Notes under the pieces: generated by a model
The model's database searches: none
What the model saw: only the letters and a program-made list of their open reading frames with translations
What the model was told of the DNA's origin: nothing
NCBI RefSeq assembly: GCF_020740895.1
Contig: NZ_JAILXP010000004.1
Location: 1-59,655, forward strand
Length of the DNA: 59,655 nt
Direction: 5' to 3'
From: Streptomyces sp. UNOB3_S3
GTDB taxonomy: Bacteria > Actinomycetota > Actinomycetes > Streptomycetales > Streptomycetaceae
Part shown: piece by piece, positions 16,941-27,353 of the stretch
Layout: each line of letters starts with the position of its first letter
How positions within the stretch are numbered: the first letter of the stretch is position 1
Program-made: the position numbers and the translations under genes

Positions 16941-18485
16941 TCAGTTCGCGCGCGAGAAGCCGTCCCGGTCGCCCAGGGAGGCGTACGCCGGGGCGGTCGA
17001 GACGACCGCGGCCTTCTTGTGCTTCGTGGACGAACCGCCCTTGCCGTTGTCGTCCTTGTCGCCGCTCACGGCGAGGGCGATCACCGTGCCGATGACGGCG
17101 AGAACGACCACGACCGCCGCGACAAGCAGCACACGGCGCGGCACGACGTCCATGACCGAGGCCCGGCCGTAGGTCGTGCCACGGGCGTCGCGGACGCCCC
17201 TGGCGCCGGCCGCGACGCTGCCGACCCGCAGCTTGACGGGCTGCCCCGCGCCCTCGGGCTCGGCGGTGACCGACGAGCCGGTGTCCGCGTCGCGCAGAGG
17301 CCGGAAGGCGCCCCGCGTCCGCTGGTCCGCCGCGCCGCCGGCCGCCGGCGAGGGCGCGGACGACGAGCCGGACCGCGCGCCGCCGGACACACCACCGGCC
17401 GGGCCCCCGGACCGGGAGGACGAGGGAGACGAGAACGACGGGGACGAGGAGGACGGGGACGAAGAGCCCGGGGACGCCGACGCGGACGACCGGACGTCGT
17501 CATAGCCGTACCCGCCGCGGTCCTTCTTCCCGGACCGCGCCGGAGCCGCCGCGCGGACCGGCTTCTCCGGTATGGACGGCACGGCGATGGCCTGGGTGGC
17601 CTCCAGGTCGGGCTGAGGCTCGGGCGGCTTGGGCAGCCGCTCGTCCGGGGCGTTGACGGCGTCCGTCAGCAACGCCCGCGCCCCCGCCTCGTCCAGGCGC
17701 TTCTGCGGGTCCTTGGCCAGCAGCCCGTACATGACCTCCGCCAGCGGGCCGGCGTTGCGCGGCGGCCCCAGGGGCTCGGTCATGACGGCCGTGAGGGTGG
17801 CGATGGCCGACCCCTTGTCGTACGGCGGGGCGCCCTCGACGGCCGCGTACAGCAGGCCGCCCAGCGACCACAGGTCGGCGGGCGGGCCGGGCTTCTGGCC
17901 GCGGGCGCGCTCGGGGGATATGTACGAGGGGGCGCCGACGAGCATGCCCGTCGAGGTGACCGAGGGGTCGCCCTCGACCTGCGCGATGCCGAAGTCGGTG
18001 AGGACGACACGGCCGTCGTCCGCGATGAGGACGTTGGAGGGCTTCACGTCGCGGTGGAGGATGCCCTCGCGGTGCGCGGCGCGCAGCACGTCGAGGACGG
18101 CGAGCCCGACCTCGGCGGCCCGGCGCCACTTCAGCGGCCCGTCCTCGCGGATGACGTCGGCGAGCGAGCGGCCCTCGATGAGCTCCATGACGATCCACGG
18201 CCGGTCGTCCTCGTGCACGACGTCGAAGACGGTGACGGCGCCGGCGCTGCGGATCCGGGCGATGGCCTTGGCCTCGCGCAGCGTGCGCGTGATCAGACGG
18301 CGCTTCTCGTCCTCGTCGATGTTGGCCGGAAAGCGCAGCTCCTTGACCGCGACCACACGGCCCAGGGTCTCGTCCGTCGCCCGCCAGACCGTGCCCATGC
18401 CACCACGCCCGAGGACGTCCCCGAGGCGGTACCGCCCGGCGAGGAGGCGCCCTGCCGTGCCCTGCGTCTGCTCCGCCTCCGACAT
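16941..18485 (-). CDS. Ser/Thr protein kinase, single-pass membrane (PknB/PASTA-less type)
   Basis: 514 residues from ATG 18485 (GAGGGG upstream); the longer frame has no supporting ribosome site. Active-kinase motifs are complete: GRGGMGTV (27-34), VAVKEL with Lys48, Glu71 in LREAKAIARI, HRDVKPSN (144-151), TDFGIAQ (163-169), SPE (190-192) and DLWSLG. A Ser/Pro-rich linker follows, then one transmembrane helix (about 450-475) and a short 39-residue extracellular tail. It has no PASTA or other sensor domain, so signal reception may depend on a partner. The downstream pseudokinase, which has a large extracellular domain, is the obvious candidate. Confidence 0.92.
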   Translation of the reverse strand: MSEAEQTQGTAGRLLAGRYRLGDVLGRGGMGTVWRATDETLGRVVAVKELRFPANIDEDEKRRLITRTLREAKAIARIRSAGAVTVFDVVHEDDRPWIVMELIEGRSLADVIREDGPLKWRRAAEVGLAVLDVLRAAHREGILHRDVKPSNVLIADDGRVVLTDFGIAQVEGDPSVTSTGMLVGAPSYISPERARGQKPGPPADLWSLGGLLYAAVEGAPPYDKGSAIATLTAVMTEPLGPPRNAGPLAEVMYGLLAKDPQKRLDEAGARALLTDAVNAPDERLPKPPEPQPDLEATQAIAVPSIPEKPVRAAAPARSGKKDRGGYGYDDVRSSASASPGSSSPSSSSPSFSSPSSSRSGGPAGGVSGGARSGSSSAPSPAAGGAADQRTRGAFRPLRDADTGSSVTAEPEGAGQPVKLRVGSVAAGARGVRDARGTTYGRASVMDVVPRRVLLVAAVVVVLAVIGTVIALAVSGDKDDNGKGGSSTKHKKAAVVSTAPAYASLGDRDGFSRAN

Positions 18486-18789
18486 GCGTCCCCTCTGGCA
18501 ATCAGCTCTGCGACCAACCGACCCTGGCAGAGGGACCATTGTCTCTCATCCGCGGACCAGCGGAAGGCCAGGGTCCGAGAGCCCTGGTGAGGAGCGTGTG
18601 CCGACGCGCGCCGAAGACGACGGGATGCGGTGGCGTCGACGCCCGCGCCCCTGAACAGGACCTGTCACTTCTACAGGACCCGGTCCCGGCGCGGGCGGTT
18701 CCCGAAGCTGCCGGTCTGTCACACACCGCTCATGAGCACGGGTGCACATCAAAGGACAACACCGGACATCGGCTCCCATGGACGGGCCG
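18486..18789. other. 304-bp intergenic region upstream of the kinase gene
   Basis: No gene is supported. It should hold the kinase promoter and the 3' end of the glpD transcript. A short palindrome ACAGGACCTGT (18655-18665) is followed by a second ACAGGACC at 18674, a possible regulator site. No clear terminator was found. Confidence 0.5.
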
Positions 18790-20496
18790 TCAGACCGGCT
18801 GGATGTCCGGCGCGCCCAGCCGGGCCGCGTCCGCCGTCAGGTCGTCGGGCTGCCGCTGCGACTCGCGCTCGGCCTCCACGCGCTTCTCGTAGTGCTCGAC
18901 CTCCTTGTCGACCTGGGCCGCGTCCCAGCCCAGCACGGGCGCGATCAGCTCGGCGGCCTCGCGGGCGCTGCGCGTGCCGCGGTCGAAGGTCTCGATCGAG
19001 ATCCGGGTGCGCCGGGTGAGGACGTCGTCGAGGTGGCGCGCCCCCTCGTGGGAGGCGGCGTAGACGACCTCCGCCCGCAGATAGTCCTCGGCCCCGGTCA
19101 GCGGCTCACCCATCGCCGGGTCGGCGGTGACGTAGGACAGCACCTCGTCCACCAGCGAGCCATAGCGGCTGAGCAGGTGTTCGACCCGCGCGACGTGGAG
19201 CCCCGTGCGCCGGGCGAGCTGGGCGCGCCCGTTCCACAGGGCCTTGTACCCCTCGGCGCCGACGAGCGGCACGTCCTCGGTGACGCAGTCGGCCACCCGC
19301 TGGGAGAGCCCGTGCACCGCCTCGTCGACGGCGTCCTTCGCCATCACCCGGTACGTGGTGTACTTGCCGCCCGCCACGACCACCAGCCCCGGCACCGGGT
19401 GGGCCACCGTGTGCTCGCGCGAGAGCTTGCTGGTGGCGTCCGACTCGCCGGCGAGCAGGGGGCGCAGCCCGGCGTAGACGCCCTGGACGTCGTCGCGGCT
19501 GAGCGGCACGGCGAGCACCGAGTTCACGTGCTCCAGCAGATAGTCGATGTCGGCGCTGGAGGCGGCCGGGTGGGCCTTGTCGAGGTCCCAGTCGGTGTCC
19601 GTCGTCCCGATGATCCAGTGCCGGCCCCACGGGATCACGAAGAGCACGCTCTTCTCGGTGCGCAGGATGAGCCCGGTGGTGGAGTGGATCCGGTCCTTGG
19701 GGACGACCAGGTGGATGCCCTTGGACGCCCGCACGTGGAACTGGCCGCGCTCGGCGATGAGCTGCTGGGTGTCGTCCGTCCACACCCCGGTGGCGTTGAC
19801 GATCTGCCGGGCGCGGACCTCGAACTCGCCGCCCTGCTCCAGGTCCCGCACCCGGGCGCCGACCACGCGCTCGCCCTCGCGCAGGAAGCCCACGACCCGC
19901 GCCCGGTTGGCGACGTCGGCGCCGTAGGCGGCGGCGGTGCGCACGAGGGTGGTGACGTAGCGCGCGTCGTCCATCTGGGCGTCGTAGTACTGGAGGGCGC
20001 CGACCAGCGCGTCCTTGCGCAGGCAGGGCGCGACCCGCAGTGCCTTCCGGCGGGTGAGGTGGCGGTGGGCGGGCAGCCCCCTGCCGTGGCCCGAGGAGAG
20101 GGACATGGCGTCGTAGAGGGCCACGCCCGCGCCGGCGTAGCAGCGCTCCCAGCCTCTGTGCTGGAGCGGGTAGAGGAAGGGCACCGGCCTGACCAGGTGC
20201 GGGGCCAGCCGCTGGAGCAGCAGCCCGCGCTCCTTGAGGGCCTCGCGCACCAGGGCGAAGTCGAGCATCTCCAGATAGCGCAGTCCGCCGTGGATGAGCT
20301 TGCTGGACCTGCTGGACGTGCCGGCCGCCCAGTCCCGCGCCTCGACGAGGCCGGTCACCAGTCCGCGGGTCGCCGCGTCCAGGGCGGTGCCCGCGCCGAC
20401 GACGCCCGCGCCGACCACGAGGATGTCCAGTTCCCGCTCCGCCATTCGGGCGAGAGCCTCGCCGCGCTGGGCCGGGCCGAGTGTCGCTGTCCTCAC
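18790..20496 (-). CDS. glpD: Glycerol-3-phosphate dehydrogenase (FAD-dependent)
   Basis: Oxidises sn-glycerol 3-phosphate to dihydroxyacetone phosphate at the membrane, passing electrons to quinone; 568 residues, as usual. The FAD motif is DILVVGAGVVGAGTALDAATRG, followed by SSRSSKLIHGGLRYLE. Mid-chain family blocks include VVPKDRIHSTTGLILRTEKS and the C-terminal domain with TDTDWDLDKAHP. Two adjacent GTG codons occur at the start. The second (20496) has GGGAGG at a better distance, so it is chosen. It is divergent from the nucleotide-sugar dehydrogenase, with an inverted repeat between them. Streptomyces often carry more than one glpD. Confidence 0.93.
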   Translation of the reverse strand: MRTATLGPAQRGEALARMAERELDILVVGAGVVGAGTALDAATRGLVTGLVEARDWAAGTSSRSSKLIHGGLRYLEMLDFALVREALKERGLLLQRLAPHLVRPVPFLYPLQHRGWERCYAGAGVALYDAMSLSSGHGRGLPAHRHLTRRKALRVAPCLRKDALVGALQYYDAQMDDARYVTTLVRTAAAYGADVANRARVVGFLREGERVVGARVRDLEQGGEFEVRARQIVNATGVWTDDTQQLIAERGQFHVRASKGIHLVVPKDRIHSTTGLILRTEKSVLFVIPWGRHWIIGTTDTDWDLDKAHPAASSADIDYLLEHVNSVLAVPLSRDDVQGVYAGLRPLLAGESDATSKLSREHTVAHPVPGLVVVAGGKYTTYRVMAKDAVDEAVHGLSQRVADCVTEDVPLVGAEGYKALWNGRAQLARRTGLHVARVEHLLSRYGSLVDEVLSYVTADPAMGEPLTGAEDYLRAEVVYAASHEGARHLDDVLTRRTRISIETFDRGTRSAREAAELIAPVLGWDAAQVDKEVEHYEKRVEAERESQRQPDDLTADAARLGAPDIQPV

Positions 20497-20830
20497 CACT
20501 GCCTCCCGCCTGGCCGCCCCCGCCGCCGCTGCCGGTGACCGCGCGGACGGAGCCGGGACCGTACGTCGTTTACGCGTCCTTGCTTCGATGCTGCCCCAGA
20601 TCGGGCGCTGCGGCCGCGCCACGGACGGCCGCGCCCACGGCGCGGCGCCACCGGGAGAGACACAGAAATACCGGATAACAGTCATATATCCGCCTAAGCT
20701 GATGTACCGGGCCGTTTTCGCCGGAAACCACCGGACACCGGCCACGGCCGTCACCACCGGCCATCGCCACCAGCCATAGCCACCGGCCGTCGCCTCCGGA
20801 CCTCGCCTCCGGGAAGGACCGCATCCCGCC
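20497..20830. promoter_or_regulatory. 334-bp divergent control region of glpD and nucleotide-sugar dehydrogenase
   Basis: No gene is supported. The middle is A+T-rich for this genome and holds an inverted repeat CGGATA-N9-TATCCG at 20672-20692, a candidate operator. The right third is a string of imperfect CACCGGCC-type repeats. Confidence 0.55.
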
Positions 20831-22099
20831 ATGCCCGCAGATCTCGCCGTCATCGGCCTCGGTCACCTCGGGCTCCCGCTCGCCCAGGCCGCCACCGCCG
20901 CCGCCATCCCCACCGTCGGCTACGACACCGACGCCCGCACCGTCGCCGAGCTCCGCGCCGGACGGGTGCCCCCGGAGGGCGCCGACGGCATCACCGCGGG
21001 CCTGATCCGCCGCATGATCTCCGCCGGCTTCCGGGCCACCACCGAGGACGCCGAGCTCGGCAGGGTCCGTACGGCCGTGATCTGTGCCCCCACCCGGCTG
21101 GGCGAGGACCGGGCGCTGGACCTCGGCGCCGTCGTCTCGGCGGCCCGCGCCCTGGCGGCCCGGCTCCGGCCGCACACCACCGTGATCCTGGAGTCGCCCG
21201 TCTATCCCGGCACCACCGAGGACCTGATCCGCCCCCTCCTGGAGTCCGGCTCCGGGCTGCGCGCCGGCCAGGACTTCCACCTCGCCTACTCCCCCAGCCG
21301 CCTCGACCCCGGCAACCGCCGGCACGGCCTGGCCAACACCCCCAAGGTCATCGGCGGCCTCACCCCCGCCTGCACCGAGGCCGCCGCCGCCTTCTACGGG
21401 CGCGTCTGCGAGAAGGTCGTCCGCGCGCGGGGCCCCCGCGAGGCCGAGGCCGTCAAGGTCCTGGAGACCAACTACCGGCACGTCAACATCGCGCTCGCCA
21501 ATGAGATGGCCGTCTTCTGCCACGACATCGGCGTCGACCTCTGGGACGTCCTGCGCTGCGCGGAGACCAAGCCCTTCGGCTTCCAGGCGTTCCGCCCCGG
21601 CCCCGGGGTCGGCGGCCACGGCGTCCCCATCGACCCCAACTACCTCTCCTACAAGGGCCGCAGCCTCGGCTACCCCCTGCGCATGGTGGAGCTGGCGCAG
21701 GAGGTCAACGGGCGGATGCCGCGCTACGTCATCCAGCGCTGCGCCACGCTCCTCAACGAGCACGGCAAATCCGCGCGCGGCGCCCGGGTGCTGCTGCTGG
21801 GCGTCAGCTACAAGGCCGACGTCGGCGACCAGGAGGGCTCACCGGCGCGCGAGATCGCGTCCCGGCTGATGGAGATGGGCGCGCTGCTCAGCTACCACGA
21901 CCCCTACGCCGCCCAGTGGCGCGTCATGGGCCAGCCCGTGCCGCGCGCCGACTGCCTCTACGAGGCGGCGGCCGCCGCCGATCTGACGGTCCTTCTCCAG
22001 CACCACCGGACGTACGACCTCCAGGGGCTCGCGGTCAAGGCCCAGCTGCTGCTGGACACCCGGGGCGCGAGCCCCACCGGAGCGGCGCACCGGCTGTGA
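20831..22099 (+). CDS. Nucleotide-sugar dehydrogenase-like protein lacking the catalytic Cys
   Basis: 422 residues, full-length UDP-glucose / UDP-ManNAc dehydrogenase fold. It has an N-terminal NAD motif VIGLGHLGLPLA, SPVYPGTTEDL, a helix containing VKVLETNYRHVNIALANE, and the C-terminal domain with LLLGVSYKADVGDQEGSPA. The family active site GPGxGGxC is read here as GPGVGGHGVPIDP, so the thiol that forms the thioester intermediate is Gly. Without it, normal four-electron oxidation to a uronic acid is not expected. It stands alone, divergent from glpD, with no glycosyltransferase or polysaccharide genes nearby. Start at ATG 20831, with a GGAAGGA rather far upstream. Confidence 0.85.
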   Translation: MPADLAVIGLGHLGLPLAQAATAAAIPTVGYDTDARTVAELRAGRVPPEGADGITAGLIRRMISAGFRATTEDAELGRVRTAVICAPTRLGEDRALDLGAVVSAARALAARLRPHTTVILESPVYPGTTEDLIRPLLESGSGLRAGQDFHLAYSPSRLDPGNRRHGLANTPKVIGGLTPACTEAAAAFYGRVCEKVVRARGPREAEAVKVLETNYRHVNIALANEMAVFCHDIGVDLWDVLRCAETKPFGFQAFRPGPGVGGHGVPIDPNYLSYKGRSLGYPLRMVELAQEVNGRMPRYVIQRCATLLNEHGKSARGARVLLLGVSYKADVGDQEGSPAREIASRLMEMGALLSYHDPYAAQWRVMGQPVPRADCLYEAAAAADLTVLLQHHRTYDLQGLAVKAQLLLDTRGASPTGAAHRL

Positions 22100-22150
22100 C
22101 GCCCGGCCACAGCAGGCCGACTACAGCCGATCCGACCACAGCCGATCCGG

Positions 22151-23245
22151 CTACAGCCGGCCCGACAGCAGGCGCGGCTGGGCGTCCAGCACCGTGCGCA
22201 TCGAGGCGAAGTTCTCCACGCAGCGGCCGGTGCCGACGGCGACGCAGTCGAGCGGCTCGTCCGCGACGAGCACGGGGATGTCGAGCTCCCGGCTCAGCCG
22301 GACGTCCAGGCCGCGCAGCAGCGCGCCGCCGCCGGTGAGCACGATGCCCCGGTCCATGATGTCGCCGGAGAGCTCCGGCGGGGTCTCGTCGAGCGTCTGG
22401 CGCACCGCCATCACGATGGCGTCCACCGGCTCGGAGAGCGCGTGGCGGATCTCGTCGGCCGTCAGCTCCAGCGTCTTGGGCAGACCGCTGACCTGGTCCC
22501 GGCCGCGCACCGTCAACCGGTCGCCGGGGCGCAGGCCCTGGGTCTCCTCCGGGTCGCCGGCGGCCGCCTCCGCGTAGGCGGTCGGCGAGGCCGAGCCGAT
22601 GGTCATCTTGATCTCCTCGGCGGTGCGCTCACCGATGGCGAGGGCGTACTCCTTCTTGACGTAGGAGATGATCGCCGCGTCCATGGCGTCGCCCGCCGTG
22701 CGCACCGAGCGCGCGGTGACGATCCCGCCCAGCGAGATCACCGCGACCTCGGTGGTGCCGCCGCCGATGTCGACGACCATGCAGCCGGTCGGCTCGCTGA
22801 CCGGCAGCCCCGCGCCGATCGCGGCCGCCATGGGTTCCTCGACCAGGTGCACCTGCCGGGCCCCGGCCTGCGACGCGGCCTCGATGACCGCCCGTCGCTC
22901 GACGCCCGTGATGCCCGAGGGCACGCACACCACGACGCGCGGGCGGGAGAAGAAGCGGTTCCCCATGACCTTCTTGATGAAGTGCCGCATCATCCGCTCG
23001 GCTATCTCGAAGTCCGCGATGACGCCGTCCCGCATCGGGCGGATGGCGACGATGTTCGAGGGGGTACGGCCGATGGTCTCCTTGGCCTCGGAGCCGACCG
23101 ACAGCACACTGCCGTCCTCGGCGTTGACCGCGACGACCGAGGGCTCGTTGAGCACCACTCCCTTCCCTCGCACATACACCAGCGTGTTCGCGGTGCCGAG
23201 GTCGATACCCATGTCCCTGCCGCTGAACGACTTGCTTTGCGCCAT
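22151..23245 (-). CDS. MreB/Mbl family actin-like protein
   Basis: 364-residue bacterial actin homologue. The phosphate-1 motif is [16 protein letters not shown], phosphate-2 is [16 protein letters not shown], and the adenosine-binding block is [15 protein letters not shown]. It polymerises under the membrane; in Streptomyces these proteins act in spore-wall formation rather than vegetative rod growth. No mreC/mreD follow, so it is more likely an Mbl-like paralogue than the mreBCD copy. It lies about 110 bp after guaB3 on the same strand, separated by a strong hairpin (23310-23343), so it is probably transcribed on its own. Confidence 0.88.
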   Translation of the reverse strand: MAQSKSFSGRDMGIDLGTANTLVYVRGKGVVLNEPSVVAVNAEDGSVLSVGSEAKETIGRTPSNIVAIRPMRDGVIADFEIAERMMRHFIKKVMGNRFFSRPRVVVCVPSGITGVERRAVIEAASQAGARQVHLVEEPMAAAIGAGLPVSEPTGCMVVDIGGGTTEVAVISLGGIVTARSVRTAGDAMDAAIISYVKKEYALAIGERTAEEIKMTIGSASPTAYAEAAAGDPEETQGLRPGDRLTVRGRDQVSGLPKTLELTADEIRHALSEPVDAIVMAVRQTLDETPPELSGDIMDRGIVLTGGGALLRGLDVRLSRELDIPVLVADEPLDCVAVGTGRCVENFASMRTVLDAQPRLLSGRL

Positions 23246-23309
23246 AAGTCGCCAGTATTCCCTAAGATCGAATGCTTATACGGCACTAACGGCGGCGGCA
23301 GGCCATGCG

Positions 23310-23343
23310 AAAGGCCCGGCCTGCCGAAACAGACCGGGCCTTT
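23310..23343 (-). terminator. Intrinsic-type terminator after guaB3
   Basis: Perfect 10-bp stem AAAGGCCCGG / CCGGGCCTTT with a 14-nt loop, placed 15 bp past the guaB3 stop. Confidence 0.8.
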
Positions 23344-23357
23344 AGAAAGACGAAGCG

Positions 23358-24485
23358 TCAGCGCTTGTCGTGCTGCGACGGCGCGACCGTCACCTCGACA
23401 CGCTGGAACTCCTTGAGCTCGCTGTAGCCCGTGGTGGCCATCGCCCGGCGCAGCGCGCCGAAGAAGTTCATCGAACCGTCCGGGGTGTGCGAGGGGCCGA
23501 GGAGGATCTCCTCGGTGGAGCCCACGGTGCCCAGGTTCATGCGCTTGCCGCGCGGCACGTCCTCGTGGACGGCCTCCATGCCCCAGTGGAAGCCACGGCC
23601 GGGGGCGTCGGTGGCGCGCGCCAGCGGGGAGCCCATCATCACGGCGTCGGCACCGCAGGCGATGGCCTTCGGCAGGTCGCCGGACCAGCCCACGCCGCCG
23701 TCGGCGATGACGTGGACGTAGCGGCCGCCGGACTCGTCCATGTAGTCCCGGCGGGCGGCGGCCACGTCGGCCACGGCGGTCGCCATCGGGACCTGGATGC
23801 CCAGGACGTTACGGGTGGTGTGCGCGGCGCCGCCGCCGAAGCCGACGAGGACACCGGCCGCGCCCGTGCGCATCAGGTGGAGAGCGGCGGTGTAGGTGGC
23901 GCAGCCGCCCACGATCACCGGGACGTCGAGCTCGTAGATGAACTGCTTGAGGTTCAGCGGCTCGGCGGCGCTCGAGACGTGCTCGGCGGAGACGGTCGTC
24001 CCGCGGATCACGAAGATGTCCACACCGGCGTCGACGACGGCCTTGGAGAACTGCGCGGTGCGCTGCGGGGAGAGCGCGGCGGCGGTCACGACACCGGAGT
24101 CGCGGACCTCCTTGATGCGCTGCCCGATCAGCTCCTCCTTGATCGGAGCGGCGTAGATCTCCTGGAGGCGCTTGGTCGCGGCGGTCTCGTCCAGCTCGGC
24201 GATCTCGGCCAGCAGCGACTCGGGGTCCTCGTAGCGGGTCCACAGGCCCTCGAGGTTGAGCACGCCCAGGCCGCCCAGCTCACCGATGCGGATGGCCGTC
24301 TCGGGCGAGACGACCGAGTCCATGGGGGCGGCCAGGAACGGCAGCTCGAAGCGGTAGGCGTCGATCTGCCAGGCGATCGAGACCTCCTTCGGGTCGCGGG
24401 TACGGCGACTCGGGACGACGGCGATGTCGTCGAACGCGTACGCCCGGCGGCCGCGCTTGCCGCGCCCGATCTCGATCTCAGTCAC
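23358..24485 (-). CDS. guaB3: GuaB3 family IMP dehydrogenase-related protein
   Basis: 375 residues, the short CBS-less relative of IMP dehydrogenase found next to guaB in actinobacteria. It keeps the barrel signatures (FDDIAVVPSRRTRDP, FLAAPMDSVVSPETA, VIADGGVGWSGDLPKAIA, AVMMGSPLA). The catalytic loop, GPGSICTTR in GuaB, reads GFGGGAAHTTR here, with His in place of the Cys. Activity is therefore not simply that of IMP dehydrogenase; the family is linked to purine nucleotide interconversion. It lies downstream of guaB on the same strand, with a terminator between them. Confidence 0.9.
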   Translation of the reverse strand: MTEIEIGRGKRGRRAYAFDDIAVVPSRRTRDPKEVSIAWQIDAYRFELPFLAAPMDSVVSPETAIRIGELGGLGVLNLEGLWTRYEDPESLLAEIAELDETAATKRLQEIYAAPIKEELIGQRIKEVRDSGVVTAAALSPQRTAQFSKAVVDAGVDIFVIRGTTVSAEHVSSAAEPLNLKQFIYELDVPVIVGGCATYTAALHLMRTGAAGVLVGFGGGAAHTTRNVLGIQVPMATAVADVAAARRDYMDESGGRYVHVIADGGVGWSGDLPKAIACGADAVMMGSPLARATDAPGRGFHWGMEAVHEDVPRGKRMNLGTVGSTEEILLGPSHTPDGSMNFFGALRRAMATTGYSELKEFQRVEVTVAPSQHDKR

Positions 24486-24547
24486 GTGTGTGGCCTTTCA
24501 CTTTCCTTGGCGCTCCGTCTGCCGCATACCAGTATCCCCGACGCGGC

Positions 24548-24577
24548 GGAGCCCGCGGCCTGACGACCGCGGGCTCC
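24548..24577 (-). terminator. Hairpin terminator between guaB and guaB3
   Basis: Perfect 11-bp stem GGAGCCCGCGG / CCGCGGGCTCC with an 8-nt loop. It is the second strong hairpin after guaB (the other is at 24683). Confidence 0.7.
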
Positions 24578-24582
24578 CGAAG

Positions 24583-24612
24583 CGATGTACGAAGCTCCGA
24601 TGTATGAAGCTC
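24583..24612. repeat. 15-bp tandem repeat downstream of guaB
   Basis: CGATGTACGAAGCTC is followed directly by CGATGTATGAAGCTC (one mismatch), just left of the duplicated guaB tail. Confidence 0.85.
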
Positions 24613-24618
24613 CGACTA

Positions 24619-24654
24619 CTACCGGCGGGAGTAGTTCGGCGCTTCCACCGTCAT
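24619..24654 (-). pseudogene. Remnant of a second guaB 3' end
   Basis: On the minus strand these 36 bases read [11 protein letters not shown] followed by a stop, exactly the last 11 residues of the intact guaB 88 bp upstream. 27 bases (24629-24655 versus 24717-24743) are identical. The last three codons differ (TCC CGC CGG TAG versus TCG CGT CGC TGA) but encode the same residues. This pattern suggests the tail of a former or replaced guaB allele, not a simple recent duplication. Confidence 0.75.
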
Positions 24655-24682
24655 CCGACGGCACTACCCGGGGGGCGACCCC

Positions 24683-24704
24683 CGGACCCCCGGCCGGGGG
24701 TCCG
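24683..24704 (-). terminator. Terminator directly after guaB
   Basis: A perfect 22-bp palindrome (arms CGGACCCCCGG / CCGGGGGTCCG) begins 2 bp past the guaB stop codon. It lies between intact guaB and the duplicated tail. Confidence 0.7.
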
Positions 24705-24706
24705 CG

Positions 24707-26251
<1,545 letters not shown>

Positions 26252-26345
26252 CTAACGGCCGTGACGGGTGTCCCATTCCACGAGCTCTGAGGCTCACGTC
26301 ACTTGGATGTTCCTATGAGAACACCGCCGATCGGCGCGTCCGTGC

Positions 26346-26381
26346 GGTGTGCGCGTCCCGGTGGGCCGGGACGCGCACACC
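26346..26381 (-). terminator. Terminator after shbA
   Basis: 16-bp perfect stem (GGTGTGCGCGTCCCGG with its complement) closing a 4-nt loop TGGG, ending 7 bp before the shbA stop on the minus strand. Confidence 0.8.
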
Positions 26382-26387
26382 CCGCGC

Positions 26388-27053
26388 TCACTGTTCCGCG
26401 AGCGCCCTGAGCCTGCTGAGCGCGCGGTGCTGGGCGACCCGGACGGCGCCGGGTGACATTCCCAGCATCTGCCCGGTCTCCTCGGCCGTCAGCCCGACGG
26501 CGACGCGCAGCAGCACGAGCTCGCGCTGGTTCTCCGGAAGGTTGGCGAGCAGCTTCTTGGCCCACTCGGCATCGCTGCTGAGCAGGGCCCGCTCCTCGGG
26601 CCCCAGCGAGTCGTCGGGCTGCTCCGGCATCTCGTCGGAGGGCACGGCCGTGCTGCCCGGGTGGCGCATGGCGGCGCGCTGGAGATCGGCGACCTTGTGC
26701 GCGGCGATGGCCACGACGAAGGCCTCGAAGGGGCGCCCGGTATCGCGGTAGCGCGGCAGGGCGCACAGAACGGCGAGACAGACCTCCTGGGCGAGGTCGT
26801 CCACGAAATGACGGGCGTCGCCCGGCAGCCGCGACAGGCGCGTACGGCAGTAGCGCAGGGCGAGGGGGTGCACCAGGGCGAGCAGATCATGGGTGGCCTG
26901 CCGGTCGCCCTCCACCGCCCGGGCGACGAGCGCGCCAATGGCGGTGGTGTCGTCGTCGCGCATCGGTCCATGGTGCCCCGGCGCCGGATTCTCCGTGGCA
27001 CCGCCCTCGTGGTTGTGCATCGAACCGTTACGCGTCGGTGTCCTCGCACTCAC
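26388..27053 (-). CDS. shbA: ShbA/SigD-type ECF sigma factor
   Basis: 221-residue sigma-70 family factor. Region 2 is around [37 protein letters not shown]. It ends in region 4 with [35 protein letters not shown]. The GTG at 27053 is chosen because GGGGGAGG lies 8 nt upstream; later ATGs (27020, 26963) have no ribosome site. It lies between guaB and bldM, the position of ShbA in Streptomyces (which in S. griseus drives the principal sigma gene hrdB) and of sigD in mycobacteria. No anti-sigma factor gene is adjacent, as expected for ShbA. Confidence 0.88.
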   Translation of the reverse strand: MSARTPTRNGSMHNHEGGATENPAPGHHGPMRDDDTTAIGALVARAVEGDRQATHDLLALVHPLALRYCRTRLSRLPGDARHFVDDLAQEVCLAVLCALPRYRDTGRPFEAFVVAIAAHKVADLQRAAMRHPGSTAVPSDEMPEQPDDSLGPEERALLSSDAEWAKKLLANLPENQRELVLLRVAVGLTAEETGQMLGMSPGAVRVAQHRALSRLRALAEQ

Positions 27054-27353
27054 GTCTAGCGCCTCCCCCTTTCGGGTATGCCCGCCCCAGCACTCACGAC
27101 TCCACCGATAGCTTGCACCCGTGCCATAGGGCACGTGGCAGGGCTTGTCCGTCATGAGGTCTCTTCTGGCCGAGCGAGAAACCTCGGCCTCCGCCGGGGA
27201 GGAGTCACACCTCAAGGATGCGGCATCCCTCGACCTTTCGGCGTCGGGCCGGTGCGGCGGCGGGATCGCGGTGCGCACCACGGAGGTCGCGGTGGGCACC
27301 ACCCGCCCGGGTGGCGCGCACCGCGACCTCGAGACGCTGCGCGCCACACCGCC
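27054..27353. promoter_or_regulatory. 300-bp region between shbA and bldM
   Basis: No gene is supported. It should contain the shbA promoter (minus strand), with the bldM terminator hairpin at its right end. Confidence 0.5.
27283..27330 (-). terminator. Terminator after bldM
   Basis: Perfect outer stem of 12 bp (GAGGTCGCGGTG / CACCGCGACCTC) enclosing a second C+G-rich inner stem, 24 bp past the bldM stop. Confidence 0.75.
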
